The position numbers and the translations under genes were made by a program. From Vandiemenella viatica (Eukaryota > Arthropoda > Insecta > Orthoptera > Morabidae): 64,000 nucleotides of DNA. The stretch covers positions 2,232,001 to 2,296,000 of the forward strand of contig JARYHS010006964.1 in NCBI GenBank assembly GCA_031002005.1, given 5' to 3'. Below the pieces are notes generated by a model. That model made no database searches and had not been told where the DNA came from. It worked only from the letters and a program-made list of their open reading frames with translations. Shown here piece by piece: positions 43,828 through 54,518 of the stretch (within the stretch, counting starts at the first letter, position 1; the number at the start of each line of letters is the position of its first letter).

Positions 43828-44904
43828 GCCCATACACACACACATTTGCGTGCCAGTAAGCTCGCCAAACATTTGCGCGTGGATATTCTCGCGACGAGCC
43901 TATACTTGTGGGAGTCCATACACAGGAACATCAGTTTCACACATTTGTCGCTCAGCTGGCTCGTCGCGCTCAAATTGTTGTGTTTATGGTAGTCGTCTAC
44001 GGATTTATCCGTCATGATTTCCTGGCTCGCGGCTCACTGGGAATTCCAAAACATCGCGAGCCAAGTAAAGTGAGGTTATGTTACAAGCGACGTGACAATA
44101 TTGAAATGAAACAGGTGGTTTTTAAGTTCTACGCAAAAATATAAATATATATTTATTCGTGCAGTAGCTTATATTAGAGCTGTAAAAAAAAAAGAAAAGA
44201 AATGGACAGTATTACAAAAAAAAAAAGTGGTTGCAGGAAGATTATAAACATGATCATATACTGCTAATTGTACTACTTCAAAAGTATTTTTTTCGATTTC
44301 TTCAGTATTACATAAATGCACAGATACATCTTCCCCTTCATAATTTGGGCTTCCTATATTGCTGATACTGTCCATTGGTTGGTGTTGATCTCTCATCAGT
44401 AATAAGTCGTAGTAATATCGTAAATTAGTTTAGTAGATTTTGCCTTCGCCTATTCCACTTCTTATCGAATTTTCATTGTTTTATATATTTCTTGCTAAAA
44501 GTACTCCGCAAAGAGTGGATTTTTTTATTAACGCACTATCAACTTCTATATTATATTTCTCACAAACCTCTATCAATGCACTATATCCTAATTTTTTTTA
44601 AAGTTATGTTCGCATACTCTTTTAGTTTCACCTTTCTCAATGGAGTATGTTGCTGATATGTTACAATTAAATGAGCTACGAATTCTCTGCTCATCTTACT
44701 TGTTAGACACTAAGCAAGTCTTGTATGCCGCGAGTAAATTGTTAAGTGAGATGGTTACCGTCGCGCATGCTCGCCACGTTCAAATATGTAACGATTGTTA
44801 TTTGGCTTGTGATGCGGCTCGTCGTTAGACAATTAACACACACATTTTATCGTCTATATGGATCGCCACGGAATTGCTGGCGCACAAATGTGTGTGTGTA
44901 TAGC
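43828..44904. mobile_element. Non-autonomous Harbinger-type element, tandem copy A
   Basis: The left end is GCCCATACACACACACATTTG and the right end the near inverse CAAATGTGTGTGTGTATAGC. Minus-strand coding traces match copy B: NEGEDVSVHLCNTEEIE-type text near 44330 and a MADF-like region at 44450-44720. Copy B follows immediately. Unit lengths are about 1077 and 1074 bp. Confidence 0.65.
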
Positions 44905-45978
44905 TGCCCACACACAAACACATTTGAGCGCGAGTATACTCGCCAAACATTTACGCGCAGATATTCTCGCGACGAGCCTGTACCTGTCAGAGCCCATACA
45001 CACGAACATCAGTTCCACACATTTGTCGTTCATTTGGCTCGCCGCGCTCAAATTGTTGTGTTTATGGTAGTGGTCTACGGATTTATCCGTCATGATTTCC
45101 TGGCTTGCGGCTCACTGGGAATTCCAAAACATCGCGAGCCAAGTGTAGTGAGGTTATGTTACAAGCGAAGTGACAATATTCAAATGAATCATGTTTTTAA
45201 CTTCTACACACAAAAAAATGTATTTATTCGTGCAGCATCTTATATTAGAACTGTAAAAAAGAAAAAGAAACGGACAGTATGACAAAAAAAGTGGTTGCAG
45301 GAAGATTATAAACACGATTATATACTGCTACTTGTACTATTTGAAAAACATTTTCTTCGATTTCTTCAGTATTACATAAATGCACAGATACATCTTCCCC
45401 TTCATAATTTGGGCTTCCTATATTGCTGATACTGTCCATTGGTTCGTGTTGATCTCTTATAGACAGTAGTAGTAAGTCGTAGTAATATCGTAAATTAGTT
45501 TTGTAGATTTTGTCTTCACCTATTCCACTTCTTGTCGAATTTTATTATATATTTCCTGCGAAAAGTGCTCCGCATTTCTTATTTTATTAATGCACTATCA
45601 ACTTGTATATTATATTTCTCACAAACCTCTATCAATGCACTATATCCTAATTTTTTTAAACTTCTGTTCGCATACTCTTTCGGTTTCACCTTTCGCAGTG
45701 GAGTATGTTGCAGATATGTCTCAATTAAATGAGCTACGACTTCTCTGCTCGTCTTACTTAACTTGTTAGACACTAACCAAGTCTTATCTGCCGCGAGTAA
45801 ATTGTTAAGTGAGATATCCGTGTGTATGGTTACCGTCGCGCATTCTCGCCACGTTCAAATCTGTAACGATTGTTATTTGGCTTGTGATGCGGCTCGTCGT
45901 TAGACAATTAACACACACATTTTATCGTCTATATGGATCGCCACGGAATTGCTGGCGCACAAATGTGTGTGTGTATGC
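44905..45978. mobile_element. Non-autonomous Harbinger-type element, tandem copy B
   Basis: The left end GCCCACACACAAACACATTTG directly follows copy A, and the right end is CAAATGTGTGTGTGTATGCC. Long stretches such as 'TGTTTATGGTAGT.GTCTACGG' and 'CATCGCGAGCCAAGT' are the same in copy A. The nearly identical size and head-to-tail order indicate a tandem duplication or a repeated insertion. Confidence 0.65.
45240..45773 (-). pseudogene. MADF/Myb-like DNA-binding protein remnant in copy B
   Basis: The minus strand reads MSNKLSKTSREVVAHLIETY, LKKLGYSALIEVCEKYNI, then in shifted frames RSGIGEDKIYKTNLRYYYDL and IRDQHEPMDSISNIGSPNYE, ending near a VQVAVYNRVYN segment. 'SG...D.IY...L.YYDLL.FL.DQ' is the end of MADF-type (Myb/SANT-like) proteins that accompany Harbinger transposases. 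Frameshifts and stops break it. The matching text in copy A (44180-44720) is equally broken. Confidence 0.5.
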
Positions 45979-46531
45979 CTAGCTTATGCCTAGCTATTGC
46001 CTCGACTCCGATAAAAGGATGCGAGCGATCAAAATATCTCGGGTCGATAGTCACATTTCTTGCAGGATGTTGTGAAACTAGCAGAACGACGTTCAGTTAC
46101 ATGTATTTTATATTTTATTGGTAGGACAAAGAATAAAGTATGATACTTTTTATAAAGACGCGAAAAATGAGGCATTTTATATGTCATCCGCTAGAAATTC
46201 CGGAAATCTTCACCATCGAACAACATCTAAAACTGTGACTGAACGTATGCCTTTTGTAAATATAATTGCTTGGCACAAGACTTTTTCTTTTCCTAGTCTT
46301 TTCGCACAATGTCAAGCAGTCAGGGTTATACCAAGAATCTGTGTTTTATTAAATATGGGGCCATACTTATTTAATGTAAATATTAGAACATTAACAAAAT
46401 TTGTAACCAACTAATTTTATTACTAGTATTAATATTAAATGGAACGCACAAATTTCAGAACAATACGGATATACCCGTGGTGGCAGGCCGCTAGTACGGT
46501 AGTACCAGATCGGGCCGGCCGACGGGTTATC
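45979..46531. other. Unassigned spacer
   Basis: A 98-codon plus-strand frame (46118-46414) has no recognisable motif. No TE terminus was identified apart from the Harbinger TSD at its end. Confidence 0.4.
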
Positions 46532-46534
46532 TAA

Positions 46535-48000
46535 AGGTCGGGCCACACTAGACCGCACCGCACCTGGCCCGCACCACACCGTCACTGGGCCGTGTGTCGG
46601 CTCGCCCCCCTCGCGTCCACACTGGTCCGTAGCACGGCCGTGTGACGGACGGGTTCCTACTCGGTCTCCTTTAACGTATACACTTGGCTGTTTCACGGAA
46701 TTAATGTTAAAAAATTACCTTAAAAGTGATTTCGGTATCATAGCTGCGGCTACCACCCGTACTTTATTATAGAGTACTGTACTTTATAATCTACGAAGGT
46801 AATAAAGTACGTTAAAATACTTTTTTGTGTGACTCCTGTTGTCTCCTAATTGTTTGCACTCTTATGCACAAAAATAGTGTTCCAAAACTGTTTTAACAAA
46901 TGGTCGTCACACTGTATTGAAAGATTTTCGTGTAATTCTATATAGTCACGATTAAATGTCAAGGGTCACTTACTTCACATTTAACGTGTTTGTTTTGGTT
47001 GAAGTTCCTTTTCGAGTCACTCAATATTTTTTTTAACAAAAAAAAAAAAAAAAATAAGTTTATTACACATTTTTATTTTAATGCAGACCGCAAAGATTCC
47101 GTAAAATAATAATAATTTCATGTGATCTAAAAATTCCAGTCACGGAGTTACTTATCGGCTGCGCAGTACACCTCTATCGTTGTCACCTAATTTGAAAAGG
47201 AAAACTACAGATAAACGTGAAATTCGTAACACGAAGCGTCCTAGCATTTTAGCATTAACAAATCAAAGCTTTTCCAGAGGTGATTGTCAATTTTACGATC
47301 CATAAAAATTACAGCTGAGACAGGGATTTGAACCAGGGACTTTCATTTCCCCAATCGCACGCCATAACCTTCTGAGACAAGAGACAAATCTGGTTAAAAT
47401 CAAAAATTATTATTCAAACATAATAAAATAAACGTACTTATAATTTATTTTTGCCATAACAAAACACAAATGTACTTTATTATATGATTGAATACATATT
47501 TTACAGTACTTCTAGATTCAGATGCTTGCGGCGAGTGATTTGGGTACGGAAGGTCCCCGGTTCAAAATCCGGATCTCGGATGCAATTTTTACAGGCCTTA
47601 AAATCGACTTTCACCACTGGCAAAGATTTGATTTGTTAATGCGAAAATGCAAGGACTCTAATTACATTTTACGAATATCTGATGAACCTGAAGTGAGGCT
47701 GAAAAAATAAAGGACACACTTCTAAAGCAATCAGTAACGTTAAAACAATATTTAGTCGTAAAGGACCGGAAATTTCCAAACTCTTTCTATACAGTTCCCC
47801 ATATCGACCAGCCCGACAGCAGACCGACACCGGGCCGCACCGTCAAAATATAAACCAAATTTATCCGGGCCAACACACGGCCGTGTGACGGCCGACACGC
47901 GGTGTCCTTTGAACTCACTTCAATCGAGAAAGCGACAACAATAAGAAAAGTGACGGTGCGGTGCGGCTCGGGTGCGGTGCGGTCGAGTGTGGCCGGACCT
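46535..48000. mobile_element. Fold-back PIF/Harbinger-type element, 1466 bp
   Basis: The ends AGGTCGGGCCACACTAGACC and its near inverse ('GGTCGAGTGTGGCCGGACCT') are flanked by TAA (46532-46534, 48001-48003), a Harbinger-type 3-bp TSD. The arms are inverse to each other again near the centre: 47260-47385 aligns with the inverse of 47520-47650 ('CATTAACAAATCAAA', 'GAACC.GGGAC'). Each inner arm holds a tRNA-like T-arm/B-box sequence (GGTTCAAATCC, GGTTCAAAATCC). No transposase was seen. A second, older copy lies at 57181-58560. Confidence 0.8.
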
Positions 48001-48003
48001 TAA

Positions 48004-48330
48004 ATGCAACATTCAATCGACGGGATTAAAGTGAAATCGGGAACGGGACAGGGTGATCGGGAAAGGGTCAGCCCCCCCCCCCAAACGTATCTGAAATTGT
48101 AGTTTTGAGACCTTTTTTTTTTTCTTTTTAGCTCTACGGATTTGAGGCCCGAGGAGGCTATAAATACTACCTTTTTTCCCGACTCAAGCCCCCCACAAAA
48201 CCAAAATTCACTGAACGCAAGCCCTCTGAACCAAAAGTCACTCAAGCCAAGCCCCCACCCCCAAACCAAAGTCCGCTCAAGCCCCCCCCCCAAAACAAAA
48301 TCCTGGATCCGCCCCGCTACACCCCCCCCC
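48004..48330. mobile_element. hAT-type fragment with C runs
   Basis: It has several C8-C11 runs and ends AAAATCCTGGATCCGCCCC, the inverse of the 'GGGGCGGATCCAGGATTTT' terminus common to hAT MITEs and similar to 48794 (GTGGATCCAGGATTTTGG). The left border is unclear. Confidence 0.5.
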
Positions 48331-48349
48331 CCTTTTCACACGTAGCCCA

Positions 48350-48416
48350 GCCTGACTTTCCAGCTAACCCCTTCTCCCACACCTAGACCGTGCCACGTAG
48401 GTTATGGACGTTCCCT
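48350..48416. mobile_element. Solo right end of a GGGAGCGT MITE
   Basis: CCACGTAGGTTATGGACGTTCCC followed by TAA matches the right terminus of 34249-34503. No left partner is adjacent. Confidence 0.5.
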
Positions 48417-48780
48417 AATTTGATACTATGGAGCCACAAAATGCTTTTCACGTTTTTGAAAATTTACATTCTTATGCTCATTTCTACCAAAAAGTTGGGA
48501 ATTCATCATAACACCAACACTTTCAGTGCTGTTGGACGGCAGATAGCGAGGAGATTGATTATTGTACAATATAGATTTCCGCGGAGGAAGACTTTATAAC
48601 CACTTCTACCACAAAGGATAAACAAATAGAAATCTCCGTCCTGCTGCAGAGATACTGCACGTTACTGACAGATTTAATAAGTACTACGCATGAGTACAGC
48701 AGAAAACAACAGCACCGATAACCTGTCAAACCATTACTGACTCTCAGTACTCAATTACCAAACAGTAAATTATTTTTTAC
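48417..48780. other. Unassigned spacer
   Basis: No gene or repeat border was recognised. Confidence 0.4.
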
Positions 48781-49140
48781 TAATGGCTTTACACAGTGGT
48801 GGATCCAGGATTTTGGTTCGAGGGGATGGAGGGGGGGGGGGAAGGCAGGGGGCTAGGATTTGGTTTGGGGGGATGGCTTGACACAGAGCCAAAGTCCTTG
48901 TCGTCGGGGGTGAGCTTGGTACTTTTAGCCCCACCCCTGGCTTTGCGCCTCATCGACTTCGAGGAGATTAGAAGCAGAAAAGGAATTGGGGCAAGGAACG
49001 GGAAAGTATACAACCATGGCCTTTTGAAGGAACCATCCTAGCTTTCGCCTGGAGCGATTTCGGGAAGCCACTTATAAGCGAAACCTGGATGGCTGAAGAG
49101 GGTATTCGAACGCACGTCCTCCCGAATCTGAGGCCAAAAC
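48781..49140 (-). mobile_element. SINE interrupted by a 146-bp hAT MITE
   Basis: The SINE tail side begins TAATGGCTTTACA, is cut at 48794 and resumes GCTTTGCGCCTCATCGAC at 48940. It then runs TTCGAGGAGATTAGAAGC, CCATGGCCTTTTGAAGG, CTTTCGCCTGGAGCGATTTC, with the tRNA-like end 'GGTATTCGAACGCACG' and GGCCAAAACGTCACCAC. The SINE is on the minus strand and predates the MITE. Confidence 0.82.
48794..48939. mobile_element. 146-bp hAT MITE nested in a SINE
   Basis: The ends are CAGTGGTGG and CCACCCCTG. The flanks GCTTTACA (48786-48793) and GCTTTGCG (48940-48947) agree at 6 of 8 positions, a decayed 8-bp TSD. The interior is G-rich. It is too short to code. Confidence 0.75.
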
Positions 49141-49789
49141 GTCACCACTCATCCCCTACGAGGTTGAAAAACAGTGAAAAAGTTATCGCGATGAAACTGC
49201 AGCCAATATACGCAAAATTAAATCAAAGTGCACACCGAACATTAATTAAATAGTTTAATTCCGTATAAGCTTCTGCTACTGTAACAATTTCATAAAACAC
49301 CTACTTTCAAATATCATAATTTATACTTTGAATGTTTTAAGTGCAATATCACCACACTTACCATCTAAGAATTTTAATTTCAAGTGTTTTCATTATTTGT
49401 AGTAAATTGTTCTGCGTTTGCCTAAGAAATTTATTGTAATTCCTCACTCGCTAACAAACAAAATAAACTTTTCCCCCTCCGTTGGGATTGAAATCGAGTG
49501 CCAGCTAATTCCTGTACCAATAAAACACTACCAGCACTCCCTTCTCCCGCCGCGTACTTCCAGTGACCCCAAATCGAGCTGTTTTAGCATAGCAATATTT
49601 TTTTTTAATTGTTAATATGTTTTATATGAAAAATTTATGAGAAATTAAAACAGATTAAAATTATGGAAACATGATTTAAAGGAAAAGAAAAACAGAGAAC
49701 ATATACAAATGCTACAGGAGTGGAAATCTTTTCCCAGTCCTACAGATGATCAATTCACACCCAAAAAACATGAACATGAAACAGGTCCC
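49141..49789. other. Unassigned spacer
   Basis: AT-rich; one 65-codon frame (49418-49615) without a known motif. Confidence 0.4.
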
Positions 49790-49980
49790 ACATTCGGGAG
49801 GATGGGGGATTTGAATACACGTCCGGGAATCCAGATTTTGGTTTTCCATAGTTCCCCGAAATCACTCCAGGTGAATACCGAGATGGTTCCTTCAAAAAGC
49901 CATCGCCCGTTCCTAGCCCTTTCTCTCCTCTAATGACCTCGACATTGACGAGGCGTAGAACCATAAACAAAAGCAAAAAT
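49790..49980 (+). mobile_element. tRNA-derived SINE, plus strand, 5'-trimmed
   Basis: It starts in the tRNA-like head (TTCGGGAGGATGGGGGATTTG) and reads GGAATCCAGATTTTGG, 'CCCCGAAATCACTCCAGGTG', CTCTAATGACCTCGACATTG, GACGAGGCGTAGAACCATAA and an A-rich tail. Confidence 0.82.
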
Positions 49981-50355
49981 AAAAACAAATAAAGAAAGAA
50001 AAACCTGCTTGCTAGAAGTATTTATCATCTAGTAGAAAGATAGTATAAGAAATTAAAAGTCACAGTTGGAAAGAGACATTTATGGCGACAAACAATAGCA
50101 TAAACAATTGAAGTCGCAAGAACTGATAACAGAAGTCTTCACCTGCAACAATCGCGGAGTTCAAGCGTGGCACATTTAAATCAAAATTCTGCTGCAATGA
50201 AACTGCTTTGGATAGAACAAACAATTATCTGCAACGATAAACAGAACGTGCAAAGACCAGCATAGATCAGAAACCAACAAGACGATTTATGAACATGTGA
50301 ACTTTCCCGTTTGATTCTAAAGTTATCTTGTTGTAATAGTTTACAACTTTAGGCT
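49981..50355. other. Unassigned spacer
   Basis: A-rich; no gene seen. Confidence 0.4.
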
Positions 50356-50942
50356 TTAAGGCCCGGACACACAGAACGCGACAAGCGACGGCGACACGCG
50401 ATATTGTGTCGCGGCGCGACGTCGCCATTGTTGTAATTCACAGTTTTGAATCGGGACGGTCACACACAAAGCGATCCGTCGCCGGGCCGCAGCCTTTGTC
50501 GCGGCGACGAGCGACACAGTTGTACAAAATTACAGAATTGTCGCGCGACACAACGACATGGCCGATGAAGGAAAATTGATTTCCACAGCACCCGACGGCC
50601 ACTACTTCAGGTGTACTAAGAGATGCTAATGAAAAGATTTCCAGCTCATAAAAAATAATTTTTCGTATTCAGAATTGTATTTTTTCTTGTTAGTTTCTCA
50701 CTTTATGTTTGTTTGTTTACACTGTCATTATTTAAAATAAATAATACTTTTATTTCAGCCTATCTTTTGATTGTGAAATACGTTGTCAATAATAAATTGT
50801 ATTTTTATCATGAATATTTTACTTTGTGATGATAGCCTGGTTTTAGGGGCATTTCTTAATATTGACCGCCACGCAAAGGACACAGGGGGAAGAGCTGGGA
50901 AGTGATAAGATTGAAAATCACTTAGAGGTCAGGGGTTTTGGC

Positions 50943-51183
50943 CAGGGCGCTAAGATTTTCGGGCCCCGGGTAAGGATTCTTAGCCCCCCCCCCCCCCAAC
51001 AAAATTTTTTATATTAAACTTTTAAAAACTTTTAAATTTTAAGGCAAAAAATCAAATTACACCTTTTTAAGAAAGATTTTTAAAGTTTTATTTCTATTTA
51101 GTTAGACATTCTGGCAGAGGAGCCAGGCCCGGGATACTTTTGCCTCGCTTAACCCCCCCCCCCCCCCCCTAGCGCCGGCCCTG
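50943..51183. mobile_element. 241-bp hAT MITE nested in Harbinger
   Basis: The ends are CAGGGCGCTAAGA and TAGCGCCGGCCCTG. The flanking octamers GTTTTGGC (50935-50942) and GTTTTAGT (51184-51191) match at 6 of 8. It contains two poly-C tracts of 16-20 bases, one just before the right terminus. The same right half occurs at 25420-25478. Confidence 0.75.
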
Positions 51184-51288
51184 GTTTTAGTAGTGTCGTT
51201 TTTGTTTTGTTTTTAAGAATATATATTAAATGAACAGAACATACCTCATACAAATGGTTAATCTTTCTATTGTACCAATTACTTTTCT

Positions 51289-51513
51289 TCAGTTCGTGGT
51301 GCAATTCGATATAGTTGATTTTAACAGATTATGTATTTTCTCGAAGCATTCTCGAGACATACCAAAATATGTATAAAATCTATGTTCTTGTGATACCAGT
51401 CCCCGGCAAAAGCGGTGGTATTCACCAAGGCATTCTCTCTTCTTATTGATGTCAGGAACCCAGACCGTTTTTAGTGCGAACAAAATAAGTACAGTCTCCT
51501 CATCACTTGCCAT
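51289..51513 (-). pseudogene. PIF/Harbinger transposase N-terminal fragment
   Basis: The frame MASDEETVLILFALKTVWV continues KRECLGEYHRFCRGLVSQEH and RFYTYFGMSRECFEKIHNLL. 'W.......R...GEYH.L...L......F..YF.M....F..LL' is the standard N-terminal region of Harbinger transposases. The catalytic domain is deleted, so the element depends on a relative. Confidence 0.85.
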
Positions 51514-51691
51514 GTTTTTAAGAATTTACTAGCCCAAGAAAACTTATTAAGAAAGGAATAGAGAAGTACAGATCTTTTCGCGAGAGAGGGTCTCACTGGC
51601 ATTTGTCACTATGGAGTTGTCGCGTCCTGTGTGACGAGAGAACGACCACTTGCCGCTGTCGCTTGTCGCGTTCTGTGTGCCCAGGCCTTTA

Positions 51692-52940
51692 ACCTTTCTT
51701 ACAACGCGTCACATAAATTATGTTATTACATGCAATTCAAACAATACTATTGCTGAATATAGAGTATAAGAAACACCAATATTGTAACGGTAAAACAACT
51801 TTGACCACACCTAGAATATAACGAGACAACTACTCGAAACCATGTGAGAAGACCTTTCAACAGTATTATATTAACTCACCAGTTACTGTCGGGCAAGACA
51901 CCAGCTCTCCACAAGAACAAACCACACAATGGCTGACTACAACGAACAATACAGCGCTACAGCGCTCTGGTGGAGGCTGTTGGCACTACTACTTCTTCAC
52001 AGTTGGCCAGTCCCCTAAGCACGGCTGCCAACTTATTTGGAAGAGGTGTATTTGTTTTTGGAAGAGGAAAATGAAATATAAGAATAAAAGAGAAGTAGTT
52101 TTAAAATTGAGTATTTATCGACTTAACTACATAGTTATTTCTTTACGAAACTAGCTATTATTGTTTTGTTTCCTTTGAAATTCCAATAAATGGTGCCACA
52201 TTCTAAATTTAGATGTTTAAATAGACAAACTATTCATTTTCCATTCATTTAAGGGCAGCCTTTTTCTCTCTTCCATCACTGTGCATTCATTACTATTTTG
52301 GTGAAAGCTCAAATGGCGGTGACGGGAGCAGACAGGAAACAGTAAGCGCTATATTTGAACAATTCATTATTATATGTCTTTTAAAGTATGTTTATAATTG
52401 TTGTGTCGTGGGTCAGTAACATTTTACTTTCTCCCCATGGGGAGGTGGGAAAGAGAAAATTTATTTAAGAGTGTATGTTTCTGTGTTGCAGTATGTCCTT
52501 AGGAAATTAACTACGAGCAAGGGAATTCCATTTCACGATTTGCTTCTTTTACCGGGAATAATATAATACGTGGTTAGGATTATTATTAATAGAGGAGAAG
52601 GTCCAAATACGGGCTACCACTTTCATTGTGGTCCTTGTGATTTTCCTGGTCACTCAATGTGGATAATTTTGATGTCATTTGCTTCTATAAACAATCATGA
52701 AGCTGATATGAGGGTTAGAAACGTCAATAACCAGTTTTAATTTTCCAAAATCAAAGGATTAAAAAAATGTAAAATGACTGATTTTCAAGAGGTGGTAAAA
52801 ATACGGTCTACTTGTATAAAAAGGGAAATTTATTTTCTAATAAATTAAAGAACAAATTTTGTTCAAAAACTTTATTAATTTGACATTTTAAAATCCCCTC
52901 ACTACCTTTTTTTCTCTCTTTTTTTTTTTTTTTACTTGCA
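51692..52940. other. Unassigned spacer
   Basis: AT-rich DNA with occasional G runs (52435-52460). No gene or TE border was recognised. Confidence 0.4.
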
Positions 52941-53440
52941 GATGTATTTCATTTTCCGTTCCAATATATTCAGTCTCTGCCCAAACTTTACTCTTATAGA
53001 ACTGAATCCACACTTCGAATCTGACATCATCTGAAAAGAGTCCATCACTTAAATTGCATGCTGCATTGTCGTCACCACGTTTATCTCACAGAGAAATCGT
53101 CATTGTCGTCGTCATCAACGTCGTCATCAATAGGAGGGACCCTATGGTCTTCTTCCGAGTCCAACTCTTCGCTGAGCTTACCTAATGGGCTTTTTGGTTT
53201 GGCTTGGCAATTTTGAATTCTTTTTCTTTGCTGAGGCAACTGATTACACTTTCACAGTCGTCTGACAATTGTTCAAGGCTGTACACCTCACACCGTTCTT
53301 CAATTATTCGGTGTAAGGAGATCCAGTTATGATGCAAGTCTTGGCGCACTTGCGTCCACAATTGATTTTTCTTTGCAATGGTGAGGACTGAAGGTACATG
53401 AAATAGATTAACCCTTTTGGACGTGGAAGTTTGAGTTGTC
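52941..53440 (-). pseudogene. Unrecognised acidic protein remnant
   Basis: The minus strand reads LFHVPSVLTIAKKNQLWTQV, then 'ISLHRIIEERCEVYSLEQLS' and, in a shifted frame, GKLSEELDSEEDHRVPPIDD with an Asp-rich tail. The length and tail resemble the C-terminal linker of a transposase, but I cannot name the family. Frame changes make it non-functional. Confidence 0.3.
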
Positions 53441-54483
53441 GGTTGTTGATCCAGGGTGCTGGAATCTTCGCGTTTTCAAGTCAAGAGCTAGCCCGTAATT
53501 GGTCCATCAATGGTATTCCGTTTTTAGACCATGCGGTAATTCAAGTTGATGGTCTCGGCAGCCATTACAAAACAAACAAATCTAACGGGTCAGGTGTCCT
53601 GCATGAAGCTCAGGTGATGTATTCTGAGATGAGGTGGAATCCATTTACTTTACTGCAGTAAAAAAGAAAGAGACAAATCAATGTTGACATACCTTGAAAA
53701 GTTTTCAGCTTTTCAAATGCACGTATTCCGATAGTATAATTTACGCGCCAATGCACGTGTGTCACGGACCAAGATCATTTGCTCACTACTCTTTTCCTGC
53801 TATTTGATGTTCTTTTTGGTGCTATTCTCATGCCTGAGCACAACCCCCTTCCCCCACTTTCAGCAAGTAGCCCGTATTTAGACCCTAACCCATATTTGAA
53901 CCTTCCCCTCTACTATACGTTTCCGCTTTGTGGGACGTCCTGCATAACCTCCTCATCCAAGTCTGGCGGTCATTCCAAGATTATTCCTCCATCACTTTAC
54001 TCCAAACACCTCCCTTGTCTAGGATAGAATACAGGGACAAAAATAAACCATGTTGCTTTATACACAGTACGGTTATCAATGTTACACTAAATATACTAGA
54101 CTAGTCTTACAAAAATTGCAATACGAAACTAACATTTTTTTGTACTAACTGCCATTATTAATTGCAATTTTATTAACAACGGATTTAAAACAAAACTATT
54201 AAAAAAATAATCGCCAGCTAATTATGTAAGTAAGCAGTCACACCAAATATTGGCACAAATTATTATTTTTTAAAAAGAAATTCAACCAACACAAAAAAAT
54301 GGTTGAGCGTCAATAGTTTTGATAGCCGACTGTCCTTCACTGCCAAGTGACAGTTTTAATTTGGCGCACATTCCACCTTTTGTCAGTTTAAGGTGGAATC
54401 CTAACATGGAGTCTCTGATATGACTACAGGAATGCGCATAATAATTCTTGCATGAACTGGGTTGAACCCCTTACTATTATGAT

Positions 54484-54486
<3 letters not shown>
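53441..54486. other. Unassigned spacer
   Basis: Two plus-strand frames of 76 and 82 codons show no family motif. No repeats with clear borders were seen. Confidence 0.35.

Positions 54487-54516
<30 letters not shown>
54487..54516. repeat. Poly(T) tract of about 30
   Basis: An uninterrupted T run, perhaps the A tail of a lost minus-strand retroelement. Confidence 0.85.

Positions 54517-54518
<2 letters not shown>

Larger units (their letters stand above)
50359..51688. mobile_element. PIF/Harbinger element, 1330 bp, with nested MITE
   Basis: The ends AGGCCCGGACACACAGAACG (and GACAAGCGACGGCGAC) and the inverse at 51650-51688 (AGGCCTGGGCACACAGAACG) are flanked by TTA (50356-50358, 51689-51691). 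A short Harbinger transposase N-terminus sits near the right end on the minus strand, and a 241-bp hAT-type MITE interrupts the middle. It is an internally deleted copy. Confidence 0.88.

Noticed and set aside
43836..43846. (CA)n at element ends as a simple microsatellite
   Set aside because: The same CACACACAC tract occurs in inverse at the right ends of both units with matching flanking bases, so it is part of the terminus.
47300..47585. Possible tRNA genes in the fold-back Harbinger element
   Set aside because: B-box and T-arm-like sequence is present, but no complete cloverleaf with acceptor, D and anticodon arms can be formed. They are tRNA-like remnants.
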